Positions 18,821 to 28,043 are shown, numbered from the stretch's first letter. The stretch: 64,000 nt of DNA from CAWAWP01 sp963841205 (GCA_963841205.1 CAWJCH010000025.1:1-64000), one strand, 5' to 3'. The notes: generated by a model not told the origin, from the sequence alone. Numbers and translations: made by a program.

Positions 18821-18887
18821 CGCGAAATGGACGCGAGCGCAAGTATTCGACCCTCCACCACTTACCTACAGAAAGAAGCACAGCACG

Positions 18888-19403
18888 ATGGCAACCAACA
18901 TGAACGACACGACGCTCGGCTACTTTCAGATCATCGGCAAATGCGAGGAGAGCGACGACAGTTCCTATACCCGCACCACCGCTGACGGCAAAGAAGAAAC
19001 CGTCTCGAAGGTCCAGCTTTCCCTGGTGATCCCCGGCATGCAGGACCGCGTGCGGGTCGAGATGCCGCTCGAACTCGCTCCTTCGACGGACCTGCTGAGC
19101 CAGTGGGAACTCGAAGAGAGTTGGCTGGTGGTGAGCGCCACCGGCATGCGCGCACTCGCCTTCAAGCGGAGGAACGCGCGGGCTGGCGAGAAGGATGTCG
19201 GTTCGATGGTGATCTTCGCCGGCGCCGCTGCCCGCGAGGCGACGCCGACGAGCGCAAGCAACTCCAGGCCGCGCGCAAGGCGCAGAAGGTCGCAGGCCAA
19301 GCAGCGCCGCGCCACTCGCGCCGCCGAGAAAGCCGCCGAGAAGGCGGCCGCCGAACGCGCCGAGCAAGAGGTGACACCAGCCGCCTCGCAGCAGTCCGCC
19401 TAG
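18888..19403 (+). CDS. Cassette gene 1, copy B: small beta-rich protein with basic tail
   Basis: 171 residues, MATNMNDTTLGYFQIIGKC onward. Conserved blocks shared with copies A and C: DGKEETVSKVQLSLVIPGM, QDRVRVEMPLELAPSTDLL, SQWELEESWLVVSATGMRAL and AFKRRNARAGEKDVG. The Lys/Arg/Ala-rich C-terminus could bind nucleic acid. The start is shared by context (agaaagaagcac before ATG). Between ~19230 and ~19300 the frame is shifted and then restored: TSASNSRPRARRRRS replaces the DERKQLQAARKAQK-type sequence of the others. The protein is full length but has a changed patch. First gene of the cassette, 88 bp before gene 2. Confidence 0.7.
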   Translation: MATNMNDTTLGYFQIIGKCEESDDSSYTRTTADGKEETVSKVQLSLVIPGMQDRVRVEMPLELAPSTDLLSQWELEESWLVVSATGMRALAFKRRNARAGEKDVGSMVIFAGAAAREATPTSASNSRPRARRRRSQAKQRRATRAAEKAAEKAAAERAEQEVTPAASQQSA

Positions 19404-19491
19404 CACTCACAGAGCGAAATGAAAGTGCCGACCAGCGAGGATGCGCCCATCAGACCTGCCGGTCGGCGCCCGAAGCAAAGGAGCAACTCGG

Positions 19492-20372
19492 ATGCCACCC
19501 GACGTTCGCAACACAAATCGTCACGCACACGCATTCCCGCTGGTCGACCGACTCGATTACTTCCTCCGTTCGCGCGCCTCCAAGGTCGTCGTGCTCGCCC
19601 TGGTCGCCAATACGATGGTGGCCCAACTGCTCTACAACTCGGCGGGCCAGTTGGTGCTCGGCAACGCCTTCGTGGTGGGCTACCTGCTCATCTCGGCGGT
19701 GTGCAGTACCTTCGCCTTCGCCCTCTTCGAGGTCAGCACGATCTTCCAACTGCACGACCTGATGGCGCTGGACGCCTCCATCAAGGCAGGACATCGGCGC
19801 GGAGAAGCTGATCAAGCGCGGGTACGCCGTGCTGGCGGTCTCCTCGCTGATCAACTTCCTCTCGGTGCTCTACTTCCTGGCTCTCGCCTGGCACAGCGCG
19901 AGCGGGCATGCCACGGCCTTCCCGCTCGACAACCTGCCGGAGCCGTGGAACTGGTTGTACTACAGCCTGCATGCCGCAGCCTACACCGCGGTGCTGTTCC
20001 TGGCGGGCATCTTCGGCGAACGGCCCAAGACCGGCAAGGAGGTGATCTTGGCGACGCAGCGCGCGCTGGAACAGCAGGCGTTGGAGCGCTGGCGGATGCA
20101 GAAGGAGGCCCAGATCGAGCAGATGGTCCGCGATGGCCTGCCGCTTGGCGCAGTGGCCGCGGCGCTCGCCAGCCCCGAAGACGGCGGAGCGCATCGCCTT
20201 GATGGAAGCGGCCACCTCCGGCAGCTTGAGCCCATTCGACGCGGCGCGACTGAGCTTACGACGCGCAGGCCAAGACTCGGCGGTGCTCGACGGGCTGCTG
20301 GCGCCGGCGACGGCGCAGGTCGCGGAGGAGCTGCTTGCCCCTTTGGGACTCGGCCGCCTGACCTCACCGTAA
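19492..20372 (+). pseudogene. Cassette gene 2, copy B: membrane protein, two frameshifts
   Basis: ATG at 19492 (MPPDVRNTNRHAHAFPLVDR). Nearly identical to copies A and C up to LMALDASIK; a missing base near 19787 then shifts the frame. The rest continues in a second frame (LAVSSLINFLSVLYFLALAW; IFGERPKTGKEVI) and, after another shift near 20180, in a third (ERIALMEAATSGSLSPFDAA) to the end LLAPLGLGRLTSP. A membrane protein with a helical tail in origin, now broken. Confidence 0.75.
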
Positions 20373-20386
20373 TCGGGCGGCTGGAA

Positions 20387-20962
20387 GTGGCGGATGGCGC
20401 TGCGCAACCTGTGGCGCATGGTCGCACCTGGACTGCCGCAGACTATGCTCGGCGGAATGCCCGCCTTGCGACGTTGGGCATAGCGCTGACGATCGCGTGC
20501 GATCGGACCGAAGGCAACGCGTTGGGAAAGTGCGCTAGTGTCGCAGCTGTGCACGGGTGGAGTAACACGCACGGCAGAGACCCTGGTAGTAGGCTACGCT
20601 CGCTCCCTCTAAGTTCCCCGCCTTCCTCAGTTCGACGTGTTCTTCGGCCGCGGTGTGCTCAGTGCAGACCCAATGACCACAGGCGCGACAGCGAACCATG
20701 GTACGGGTCTCCGGTGACGTTACACCCAGCTGAACCGCACTCCGGCGTAATCAGCAACGCGGACTTCGCACTCATGGCTGACTCCTATCTGCGGACGATG
20801 CACGGTGTCGTATGTGGCCAACGACGACTAGCACATCGAGGGCATGCGTGCCCGCCACTTCGATACGACAGCTTCAAGACCACCACTTCGTCCTCTCCCC
20901 CCGCGCGGACGGCACCGCCGACCTTCGGCACGCCTGGGCCGCTTAGCAGGGCCCTGCCCTAG
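20387..20962 (+). CDS. Cassette gene 3, copy B: WTxxDYAxR microprotein, 3' end extended
   Basis: GTG at 20387, preceded by cggctggaa as in copies A and C, opens V-ADGAAQPVAHG, RTWTAADYARRNARLATLG. The core matches the other two copies. The frame then has no stop until 20962, whereas A and C stop after 43-47 codons, so the natural stop is probably lost here and the extension has little meaning. A small zinc-motif gene runs antisense within the extension. Confidence 0.4.
   Translation: MADGAAQPVAHGRTWTAADYARRNARLATLGIALTIACDRTEGNALGKCASVAAVHGWSNTHGRDPGSRLRSLPLSSPPSSVRRVLRPRCAQCRPNDHRRDSEPWYGSPVTLHPAEPHSGVISNADFALMADSYLRTMHGVVCGQRRLAHRGHACPPLRYDSFKTTTSSSPPARTAPPTFGTPGPLSRALP
20535..20699 (-). 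CDS. Small Cys-rich (zinc-binding) protein
   Basis: 54 residues from ATG 20699: MVRCRACGHWVCTEHT, then EHVELRKAGNLEGASVAYYQ, then GLCRACYSTRAQLRH. Four Cys in CxxC pairs (CRAC, CRAC) plus His suggest one bound zinc. Upstream codons in the same frame (SAVQLGVTSPETRT) also look protein-like, so the true gene may be longer and frameshifted at its 5' end. Composition argues for real coding sequence. No named family recognised. Confidence 0.4.
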   Translation of the reverse strand: MVRCRACGHWVCTEHTAAEEHVELRKAGNLEGASVAYYQGLCRACYSTRAQLRH

Positions 20963-21127
20963 CTCCAGACTTCTTCAGCAGGTGGTCGCTTCGAATCCAG
21001 GGTGAAGGAAAGTGAGGTCGTAGCGATAAGTTCGCAAAAACGGTGCCAGCTTGCGGTATCTGCGCATGCAGACGCGGCTCGAAGAAGGAAGAGCACGGTG
21101 AGACGAGCGACGAAATCTGTACGAGTG

Positions 21128-21269
21128 GGGCGCCGAGTGCAGGCCTCCCGGGCAGTGCGGCCAGCCCTGCCGGGCTCGCGACCCGCCAGAGCACCGGGCG
21201 GAAGGGGCCCCGTCAAGGCTGCCGCGACCACTGGGAGCGGCACCCGCAGCGCAGCGGAGGGGCGTGGCC
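21128..21269 (+). repeat. Inverted repeat R, right copy
   Basis: Partner of 13798-13940 in opposite orientation, ~142 bp. It lies between the end of cassette B and the IS110 copy. No gene is supported from 20963 to 21493 apart from this repeat. Confidence 0.75.
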
Positions 21270-21493
21270 TTATACGCTAGAGTGAACCGGCCGTGAGCAG
21301 TCGCGACGCTTGCGGCGGCACCGCGGAAAGAATCGGGCTCGGCCACGATGCGATCGCTCCATCAAGAGTCGTCTTCCGTGATGCCACCTCCTGAGGAATC
21401 GACCATAGAAGGATGCACCGCGAGTGCTGGGATAAGGCGACGGCGCTCAGGAGCGGATCCGCGACGGTAGGTGAGAGCGAGAGGAGTCGTGCC

Positions 21494-22753
21494 ATGGAGA
21501 TGTGGTTTGCGGGCATCGATTGGGCCGATCAGCATCACGACGTGGTGGTGCTGGATGCGGCGGGAGCACGGGTTGGCCAGCTGCGCGTTCCTCATACGGC
21601 GGCGGGCGTCGACCAGCTCATCGCTTGGCTGCGCCAGATCGGCGATATCACCACCAGTCCCGAGCACCTCGCCTGCCTCATTGAGACCACCCATGGCGTC
21701 CTGATCACGGCGTTGTTGGAGCACGGCCTGGCGGTCTACCCGGTCAATCCCAAGACTGTCGACCGCGCCCGCAAGCCCTCAGGCGCCAAGACCGATGCCA
21801 TTGACGCGCTGATCTTGGCGCGTCTCGGCCGCAGCGACCTCCCCGAAATGCGACGCCTGCAGCCGGATGCCCCGCTCGTGCAGGAGCTGAAAACCCTCAC
21901 CCGCGACCAGGACGCCATGATTCACATGCAAACGCGCCTGACGAACCAGCTGATCGCCTGCCTGAAAGCCTACTAGCCGGTGGCCCTGACCTGGTTCGAC
22001 CACGTCGCCCAAGGCGTCACGCTGGCGATGCTCGAGGCATTCCCGTCGCCCACCGCCTTCCAGGCGCCCACCGCCTTCCAGGCGCCCACCGCCTTCCAGG
22101 CGGCGACCGCCGCAGACTGTGCGACCCTCCTCACGGGCCGGCACTATCCGCATGCGGCGCAGAAAGCGCGGCAACTCTGGGAGCAGGCGCAGCTACCCCA
22201 GCTCCACGCCGACGCGCCGGTCGCCCGAGGGAAATCTCGCTATATGCTGGCTCTTGTGGCACAGCTCCGTCTGGTCATGGAGCAGGTGGCGGCCTATGAC
22301 ACCGAGATCGCGCGCGTCTTCGCGGCCCACGGTGATCGCGTCCTCTTTGCCAGCCTGCCGGGAGTGGGCAACCGGATTGCACCACGACTGTTAGCGGAAT
22401 GGGGCGAGGACCGCCTGCGCTATCCCAGCGCGGCGAGCGTGCAAGCGCTGGCAGGGACCTCGCCGGTGATCTTCCCGAGTGGTGCCTACCGCAGCACGCG
22501 GATGCGCAGCGCGTGTAGCAAGCCGTTGCGCAAGGTGCTCTACCAGTTCGCGCGCGAGAGTATCCAGCGCGACGCCTGGGCGCCTGCCTACTACTACCGC
22601 AAGCGCGAGGAAGGCAAGACCTTTACCATGGCGGTCCGGGCATTGGCCAACCAGTGGGTGCGCATCCTCTACGCCGTGTGGATGAAGCATGAGGCCTACG
22701 ATCCCCAGGTGTTGGCGCAGGCGCGGCGAGCCCATGGGCGAGAGGCAGCCTGA
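21494..22753 (+). pseudogene. IS110-family transposase with one in-frame amber codon
   Basis: ATG at 21494. The N-terminal RuvC-like DEDD domain is clear (FAGIDWADQHHDVVV; IETTHGVLI; AKTDAIDALILARL). After LIACLKAY a TAG (21974-21976) interrupts the frame, which then continues unbroken (PVALTWFDHVAQGV) to the Tnp_20 domain (SLPGVGNRIAPRLLAEWG; LAGTSPVIFPSGAYR) and ends at 22753. The TAG sits where IS110 proteins have Tyr (AYYPVAL). Residues ~187-204 are encoded by three 18-bp repeats (PTAFQA x3). With suppression it would be full length, 419 residues. IS110 enzymes work with a bridge RNA from the element's non-coding end. Confidence 0.8.
22048..22101 (+). repeat. Three tandem 18-bp repeats inside the IS110 gene
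   Basis: The unit gcccaccgccttccaggc occurs exactly three times. In frame it encodes PTAFQA, so copy-number change keeps the reading frame. Confidence 0.9.
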
Positions 22754-22818
22754 CCTCGCTGCGGCAACCCTCCACACCAGCACCCCTCGACTCCCGTGAC
22801 CCGTGCGGCCCCCGAGGC

Positions 22819-22957
22819 GGCGCGACCAGCTCCGCTCGGTGCGGGCCCGAAAGAGCAGGCCGCGCGCAGGGGGTCAAGGCTGGCAGGCCGTAGGCTGCCT
22901 TGACCCCCGAGCACGGGCTGCTAGGGTCCGCACGAACCGAGCGGAGCTGGTCGCGCC
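22819..22957. repeat. Nested perfect inverted repeats downstream of IS110
   Basis: Outer arms 22819-22840 and 22936-22957 are 22-bp perfect complements (GGCGCGACCAGCTCCGCTCG...). Inner arms 22869-22880 and 22897-22908 are a perfect 12-bp stem (GGGGGTCAAGGC) with a 16-nt loop. The whole 139-nt unit can fold as one long hairpin with a side bulge. It may be the element's structured RNA or an independent palindromic element. Confidence 0.7.
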
Positions 22958-23236
22958 ATGGAGGTGACGCCCGCACGCGAGCCCTCATGACCCGGTGGCA
23001 CCAAGCGACCCGGGTCCAGGGCAGCGCCCTGGGTTCGCTCGACGTCGCCTACCCCACCCCTTGACATAGAAGGTCTTGATGGGGAAGGGAGCGGTGCTAG
23101 GGTCGAGCAGAGCCAGTGGGGCGGCACCGTCACGGGAACGGCACGACGGCGGGACGGAGCGAGAGGGGCGCCGAGGAAGGCAGGAATGCGGCCACATCTC
23201 TCGGGCCCTTCTCGACCTCCTCGCTCCCGCGAGTGC

Positions 23237-23653
23237 TTACCGAACGGCGACACGCAGCGACAGGGCGGCTCGAGCGACGACCCCCTCGAGCTGCTCGATG
23301 TCGAACGGCTTGCGCAGAAGCGGCACCTGCAGTATCGAGAGAAAACGGAGTGTCGCCAGGCGGGTTGAGAGGCGATTTGCCGTCATGAGGATGTAGGTGT
23401 GGCGATTCCTCAGCCGCCGATCGCGGGCGATGTGGCGCAGTAGACTCATGCCGTCGAGCTTGGGCAAGCTGTGGTCAAGCAACACGATCAGATGGCGCGC
23501 ATCGGAGCGCAGGAGCTCGAGCGTGGCGACGCCGTCCGAGGCTTCAAGGACGTCGTAGCCGTCCTCCTCCAGGAGCTCGTGCAACGTCTCGCGGATGGCG
23601 TGGTCGCTTTCGGCGACCAGCACCGTCGCACGATTTGCCTGAGATGAAGGCAT
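23237..23653 (-). CDS. Single-domain response regulator
   Basis: 138 residues from ATG 23653 (MPSSQANRATVLVAESDHA). Receiver fold: the acidic pair is ESD after strand 1, the phospho-acceptor Asp is in VLLDHSLPKLDG, Thr in ILMTANR, Lys in LLRKPF. No output domain, so it acts through partners. No kinase is adjacent; the PAS kinase at 57.9-59.5 kb and the receiver at 33.1 kb are the other two-component parts in the window. Intact, between IS110 and the duplicated membrane gene. Confidence 0.85.
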   Translation of the reverse strand: MPSSQANRATVLVAESDHAIRETLHELLEEDGYDVLEASDGVATLELLRSDARHLIVLLDHSLPKLDGMSLLRHIARDRRLRNRHTYILMTANRLSTRLATLRFLSILQVPLLRKPFDIEQLEGVVARAALSLRVAVR

Positions 23654-23787
23654 AGAACGCCACCTTTGCGGTGGAGCACAGGGTCTATGAAACACAGCCT
23701 TCGTGTGCAGCGACAACTCAGCAACACGAGTGTAGCAGACTGGGCGCGCATGAACAAGGCGAGAGAATCGGAAGCATGATGCTAGGT

Positions 23788-23862
23788 GGCCGCGCCGGCA
23801 CGACGCCGGCGCGGCCGAGGGGCCGAACTGGGTAACACGGCCCTCTCAGATTACCGAGAGAG
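23788..23862. terminator. Hairpin plus conserved 42-bp block after the membrane gene, copy 1
   Basis: A perfect 12-bp stem (GGCCGCGCCGGC, 23788-23816, 5-nt loop) lies next to a 42-bp block (23821-23862). The block recurs with one mismatch at 53524-53565 behind copy 2. The hairpin at the second site has a different sequence, so structure rather than sequence is kept. A terminator is likely. Confidence 0.6.
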
Positions 23863-23872
23863 TCGCCACAGG

Positions 23873-24373
23873 TCATAGATGCGCGCGAGGGGCATCACGC
23901 ACCGCTTGCCCATGCACCGTTCTGGGGAGCACCGGCCGGAGGCACGCGACGCCAAAGAGGACTGCCATGCCGAAACATGCGGCGGCGACTTGCTGCAGGG
24001 CGCTCGCGGCGTCTTGCCTCGCCTGGAGGTCGGCGGCGGCGCAGTTCAGTACGGCCTGGAGGGACGCGCCGGGTGCCAGGGCCGAGGACACATACGCGTG
24101 AGCCGCACGCTCGACGTCCTGCGACAGGGCAGGCCCGATCAGAGCAGAGAGCGCGACTCCACCCAGGAGGAAGATGCTGCCCACGACGCTGCACACTCCC
24201 GTCGCCAGGCGCGACCACCCCGCAGGCTTACGCCGGAGGAGAACGGGTACGGCCACGACGAGGGCCAAGAATACTGAGACCGACAGGACCCATCCGCCCG
24301 GCGCCTCCATGAAAGACGGCCAGCGCACAGCTGCGCCGGTAATCGCTGGACAATTCAACGGGGTCTGCGGCAT
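23873..24373 (-). CDS. Three-helix membrane protein, copy 1
   Basis: 166 residues from ATG 24373 (GAGG 9 nt upstream). Helices: WVLSVSVFLALVVAVPVLL, VVGSIFLLGGVALSALIG and FGMAVLFGVACLRPVL. Between the last two is a soluble helical segment (AAHAYVSSALAPGASLQAVL; NCAAADLQARQDAASALQQV). A 5'-truncated copy lies at 53.0-53.5 kb. Neither resembles a family I know. It is divergent from the Rep copy at 24.5 kb, 140 bp away. Confidence 0.65.
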   Translation of the reverse strand: MPQTPLNCPAITGAAVRWPSFMEAPGGWVLSVSVFLALVVAVPVLLRRKPAGWSRLATGVCSVVGSIFLLGGVALSALIGPALSQDVERAAHAYVSSALAPGASLQAVLNCAAADLQARQDAASALQQVAAACFGMAVLFGVACLRPVLPRTVHGQAVRDAPRAHL

Positions 24374-24514
24374 GTTCACCATCCTCGCTTCTCCGGGCGT
24401 CACCTCGGGCTCAGCAATAGCAGGTGGCGACCGGGAGGTCAAGGGAGCGCCACGCAACCTTGGTGGCCAGTCGGAAACTAAGGCGAATCGCTGCTATAGG
24501 TAGAGACGCGCACG

Positions 24515-26052
24515 ATGCTAGGAGGTTCCACTTTGCATGAAGACAACAACGAGGCGACGCCGCAGGTGCTGCTGGCCGGCGCGGATACGGTGTACTTCTC
24601 CTTCGATGCGTCCATCTCCGAGGCGGTGCGCGCCAAGCTAGAGACAGGAGAAAGAGGCGGCGCAGAGTCGCCGCGAAGGCGGGGCAGGTGCACTGCCCCG
24701 ACTGGCTGGGCGCTCGCGTCCTGCCCAACGGTGCCGGGGCGGCTATGGCCTGCTCATCGAGACGGAGGACTTCTCGATCAAGCTGCTCGGCAAGGGCATC
24801 CCCAACCGGCCCGGCATCTACGTCGAGCTGCGCTCCTACTTCCTGCACACCCATCAGCAGGGGCCTGCCGGCGCGTGCGAGGAGGCGATCTGCTGGGTGC
24901 GGAATCAACTGCTCTACGACCTGGACGACCGCCTGGTCCATCAGCTGGTCTCGTTCGAGTCGGCGCGCCTGTCGCGGGCCGACATCCATATTGATTGGCA
25001 GGGTGGCTACGCGCCGACGCTGGAGCACACCTTCGAGGACTTGCGCCGCTTCATCCGCCCCGGCAAGACGAAGTGGGGCTTCTACGGCTCGGGGCTGCAC
25101 CCGACGGGCTACACCTTCGGCAAGGGCGACGTCCAGGCGCGGCTCTACAACAAGAGCATCGAGGCCACCGAGAAGGCCAACGACGCCTACTTCGCCCTCC
25201 TGGTAGCGCGCAACGAGGAGCGCTACGACCCGGCGCTTGCGGTGTGGCGCCTGGAGTTCCAGCTGAAGCGCGACGGGGCCAAAGGGTTCAGGCTCTATGC
25301 CGAGCCGGACGCGGACGATGAAGACGCGGCCATCGAGGCAGAGTTGTCGGCGGAGGAGTTAGAGCACATCGGCACGCTTGCCGCGTTTCTTCGCCCGCAT
25401 GCGCGAACTGTTCCTCCACCTGACCCAGCACTGGCTCCGCCTGGTCGTCGACAACGGCAGCGCCAATCGCTCGCGGTGGCCGATGGATCCGACCTGGCAG
25501 GCATTGCGTGAGGCGTTCTCGATCGTGCAACTTGGCCAGTACTCTGAGCCGCTAGACGACGATGGATGGCGCTTCGTGCGGGGGAGTCGCTATTCAGGGA
25601 AAGCGCGTATCCTGCGCCGCCTGGAGTTGGGGGTCATCTCCTCGCTCGAACTGGAGGATGCCTCGCCGGTCTCATCTGCGCTCGCGGAGTTGCAGCGTTG
25701 GGGCGAGCGCATCGCCAAGCGCGAGGCAGATCGTGCCCAAGCTCGACGCACTCGCTACCTGGAGTTGCATGGCAGCGTGCCGCGCTGGGTCGAGCGGGGG
25801 ATGGCGTCTCGTCTGGAGCGAGCGGAGCAGGTCAAACATCGAGTGCAGATGCTCCTCGGCACGTTCGGCGCCCATGGCGTGTTGCCCCTGGAATTCAAAC
25901 CGGCCCACTCAGTCGGCGACCTCCTGCTCCAGCATCTGGACGACCTGGAACAAGAGGCGGAGGAGAAGGGCGGCGTCGGCGCGGTGGTGACGCAGCATTT
26001 CGCCAAGGTCTATAAGGCGCCTGCGCATGTGCGCGTTCCGCCCGCTGCGTGA
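24515..26052 (+). pseudogene. Rep_trans-type replication initiator, copy 2, frameshifted
   Basis: The N-terminus (LLAGADTVYFSFDASIS), then in later frames VHCPDWLGARVLPNG, LIETEDFSIKLLGKGIPNRP, RLSRADIHIDWQGGYAP, GYTFGKGDVQARLYNKSIEA and WRLEFQLKRDGAKGFRLYA, and in a last frame RFFARMRELFLHLTQHW to AHVRVPPAA. Frameshifts near 24655, 24735 and 25390. The RADIHIDW and YNKSIEA blocks fit rolling-circle initiators of the Rep_trans type used by small plasmids, ICEs and filamentous phages. It retains the N-terminal domain missing from the copy at 12.7-14 kb. Confidence 0.65.
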
Positions 26053-26140
26053 CCTCACCTGGATGAGCACAGCAACACCATCCTGCCCAACACCCACCGC
26101 CGAGTTCACACCAGGAGCCGTACCTATTCGTATCGCGGAG

Positions 26141-26734
26141 CTAGCAACCCAAGGGAGTGGCGTCGTCGGGGGTGAAGGTGGCGAGGATCGACTCGTCCGC
26201 CGCCTCTGTGGCCGCATCGGCACCGTTGTCTTCGGCTTGAATCGCGAAGGCCGTGCGCTGCGTGTTGACGAAGAACCAGGAGCGGAGGGCCGAGCCTTCG
26301 CCGGTCAGGGTGAAGGTCATCGGCAGGCTGGCGAAGGTGACATGCTGGATGTCGGCGCTAGCAGGCTGGCAGTAGCCGTCTACCAGCGAGGCCTGCGCCT
26401 GGGGATAGACGAAGACGCGCACGGGCGTGCCGGTGCCGTCGGGCAGCATGAAGAAGTAGTCGATACCGTTGGAGAAGTCTTCATCGGGCTTGGTGTAGGG
26501 CTTCTGGTCGGCGGGGTAGGCGAGGCTGAAATGCTGGCCGGCGAGCACGGACCAACCGGACGGGACATTGATAGGCGTCGGCGCGGGAACGAGCGTGGCG
26601 GTCGCGGTGGGCAAGGGGAGTGTGGTGGCCGTCGGCGTGGAGGATGTGATCGTGGTTGACGCAGAGTCGCAGGCGGCGAGGGCGAGCAGGGTGATGATCA
26701 GCGCAAGAGCCGGGCGCATACGGAGCCAAGCCAT
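26141..26734 (-). CDS. Lipoprotein with Thr/Pro linker, paralogue of the one at 16.3 kb
   Basis: 197 residues from ATG 26734 with GAGGAGG 6 nt upstream. Signal ALALIITLLALAAC (lipobox LAAC), Thr-rich linker to ~60, then a domain starting PSGWSVLAGQHFSLAYP and including LRSWFFVNTQRTAFAIQ. The final residue is Cys (DDATPLGC), as in its paralogue. Predicted surface anchored; function unknown. It ends 88 bp after the Rep copy on the other strand. Confidence 0.75.
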   Translation of the reverse strand: MAWLRMRPALALIITLLALAACDSASTTITSSTPTATTLPLPTATATLVPAPTPINVPSGWSVLAGQHFSLAYPADQKPYTKPDEDFSNGIDYFFMLPDGTGTPVRVFVYPQAQASLVDGYCQPASADIQHVTFASLPMTFTLTGEGSALRSWFFVNTQRTAFAIQAEDNGADAATEAADESILATFTPDDATPLGC

Positions 26735-26984
26735 GGATTCCTCCTCACCATCAGGGGCGATGTCGCATCGCCACTGTAGAGGTGGGATCGATCGGCGTCA
26801 AGTGAGGCGAATCACAGGCTGCAGCACACTGTGAACTACCCTCAAGGGCACCCATCGTACTGTACGGTGGACATATCATATTAAGTATGCGTCGCGGTGA
26901 TCGCAATGATTGACGAGTGGTGGGAAGCGCTGAATAGTTCCAATCGATCCTGCTAATTCAGCGAATCTGGAGCCTACTGACCCT
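26735..26984. other. Non-coding stretch before IS630
   Basis: No gene seen. It is AT-richer around 26870-26960 (catatcatattaagtatg), which could hold the promoter of the divergent lipoprotein gene. Confidence 0.3.
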
Positions 26985-28043
26985 TGCGTAGGGGGCTAAA
27001 GTGGTGCTACCGTGGCGGCATGAAGACCAAAACGGCCCCGCTCGACTTGCGCGAAGGACGGCGGCGACGCGCCTGGGAGTTGAAGGAAGCGGGCTGGAAG
27101 CAACAGGACATCGCCGCCGCGCTCGGCGTGACGCCGGGCGCCATCAGCCAGTGGCTCACGCGGGCGCGCGAGCAGGGCGTGGAGGCCCTGCGGCGCCAGC
27201 CCGCGCCGGGTCCCACCCCCAAGCTCAACGCCGGGCAACTGGCGCAGCTGCCCGCCCTCTTGGAGCGTGGGGCGGAGGCGTACGGCTTCCGCGGCCAGGT
27301 GTGGACCTGCCGGCGGGTGGCGGAGGTCATCCGCCGCACCTTCGGTGTGACGTACCATCCCGACCACGTCAGCCGGCTGCTGCATGCGCTGCGCCAGAGC
27401 GTCCAACGTCCCCGCGCGCGGGCCACCCAACGCGACGAGCGGGCGATCCAGGCGTGGTGGCGCGAGCGCTGGCCGGCCCTGGAAAAAAACTGCCGACGAA
27501 GGACGGACGGTCGTCTGGGTAGATCAGTCGGGTTTCTATCTGCTGCCGATGGCGGTGCGCACCTGGGCGCCCTGCGGGCAGACACCGGTGCTGCGCGTGC
27601 CGCTCACCCACGACCATCTGGCGGCGATCAGCGGCATCACGCCCGATGGCCGCCTCTTCCTGCAGACGCAGGAGCGGGCGTATCACTCGGACGACGTTGT
27701 GCGCTTTCTGCGGGTGCTCTTGCGCAAGGTGCACGGCAAGCTGCTGGTGATCTGGGACGGCGCGCCGATCCACCGCGGCCAGCCGATCAAGGATCTCCTG
27801 CGGCGTGGGGCGGCCAAGCGGCTGCATCTGGAGCAGCTGCCGGCCTACGCCCCCGAACTGAACCCCGACGAGGGCATCTGGAACTACCTGAAACGTGTCG
27901 AGTTGGGCAATTTGTGCTGCCATGACCTGGCGGCGCTGGCCCTGGCGCTCCGGCGGGCCAAGGAGCGGCTGCGGCACAAACGCACGGTCATTCAGGCGTG
28001 CTTCAGACAGGCGGGCTACCATGTTTAGCCCTTCATGCAAGTA
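26985..28043. mobile_element. IS630-family insertion sequence
   Basis: Imperfect terminal repeats: cttgcgtagggggctaaa on the left and, on the right as complement, cttgcatgaagggctaaa. They enclose one transposase gene in two overlapping frames. About 1.06 kb. The frameshift is at a slippery A7C, so the copy may be active. Confidence 0.65.
27020..28028 (+). CDS. IS630 transposase, probable programmed -1 frameshift
   Basis: Frame 0 from ATG 27020 encodes an HTH region (LKEAGWKQQDIAAALGVTPG; AISQWLTRAREQGVEAL) and a linker to ~153 residues. At 27484-27490 the heptamer A AAA AAC lies in the correct phase for -1 slippage. The -1 frame continues KKTADEGRTVVWVDQSGFYL, HGKLLVIWDGAPIHRG and LPAYAPELNPDEGIWNYLKR, which hold the DDE residues, and ends at 28028. 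A 5-bp stem (GACGA/TCGTC) follows the heptamer. The fused product is ~335 residues, normal for IS630. A plain deletion cannot be excluded. Confidence 0.7.

Noticed and set aside
22048..22101. Short tandem array as CRISPR
   Set aside because: The units are contiguous without spacers and lie within a coding frame.
22819..22957. CRISPR or attC-type array
   Set aside because: Only one nested inverted repeat; no direct repeats or spacers.
27369..28040. Antisense frame to IS630
   Set aside because: A long open frame caused by high GC; no motif, and the opposite strand is a clear transposase.
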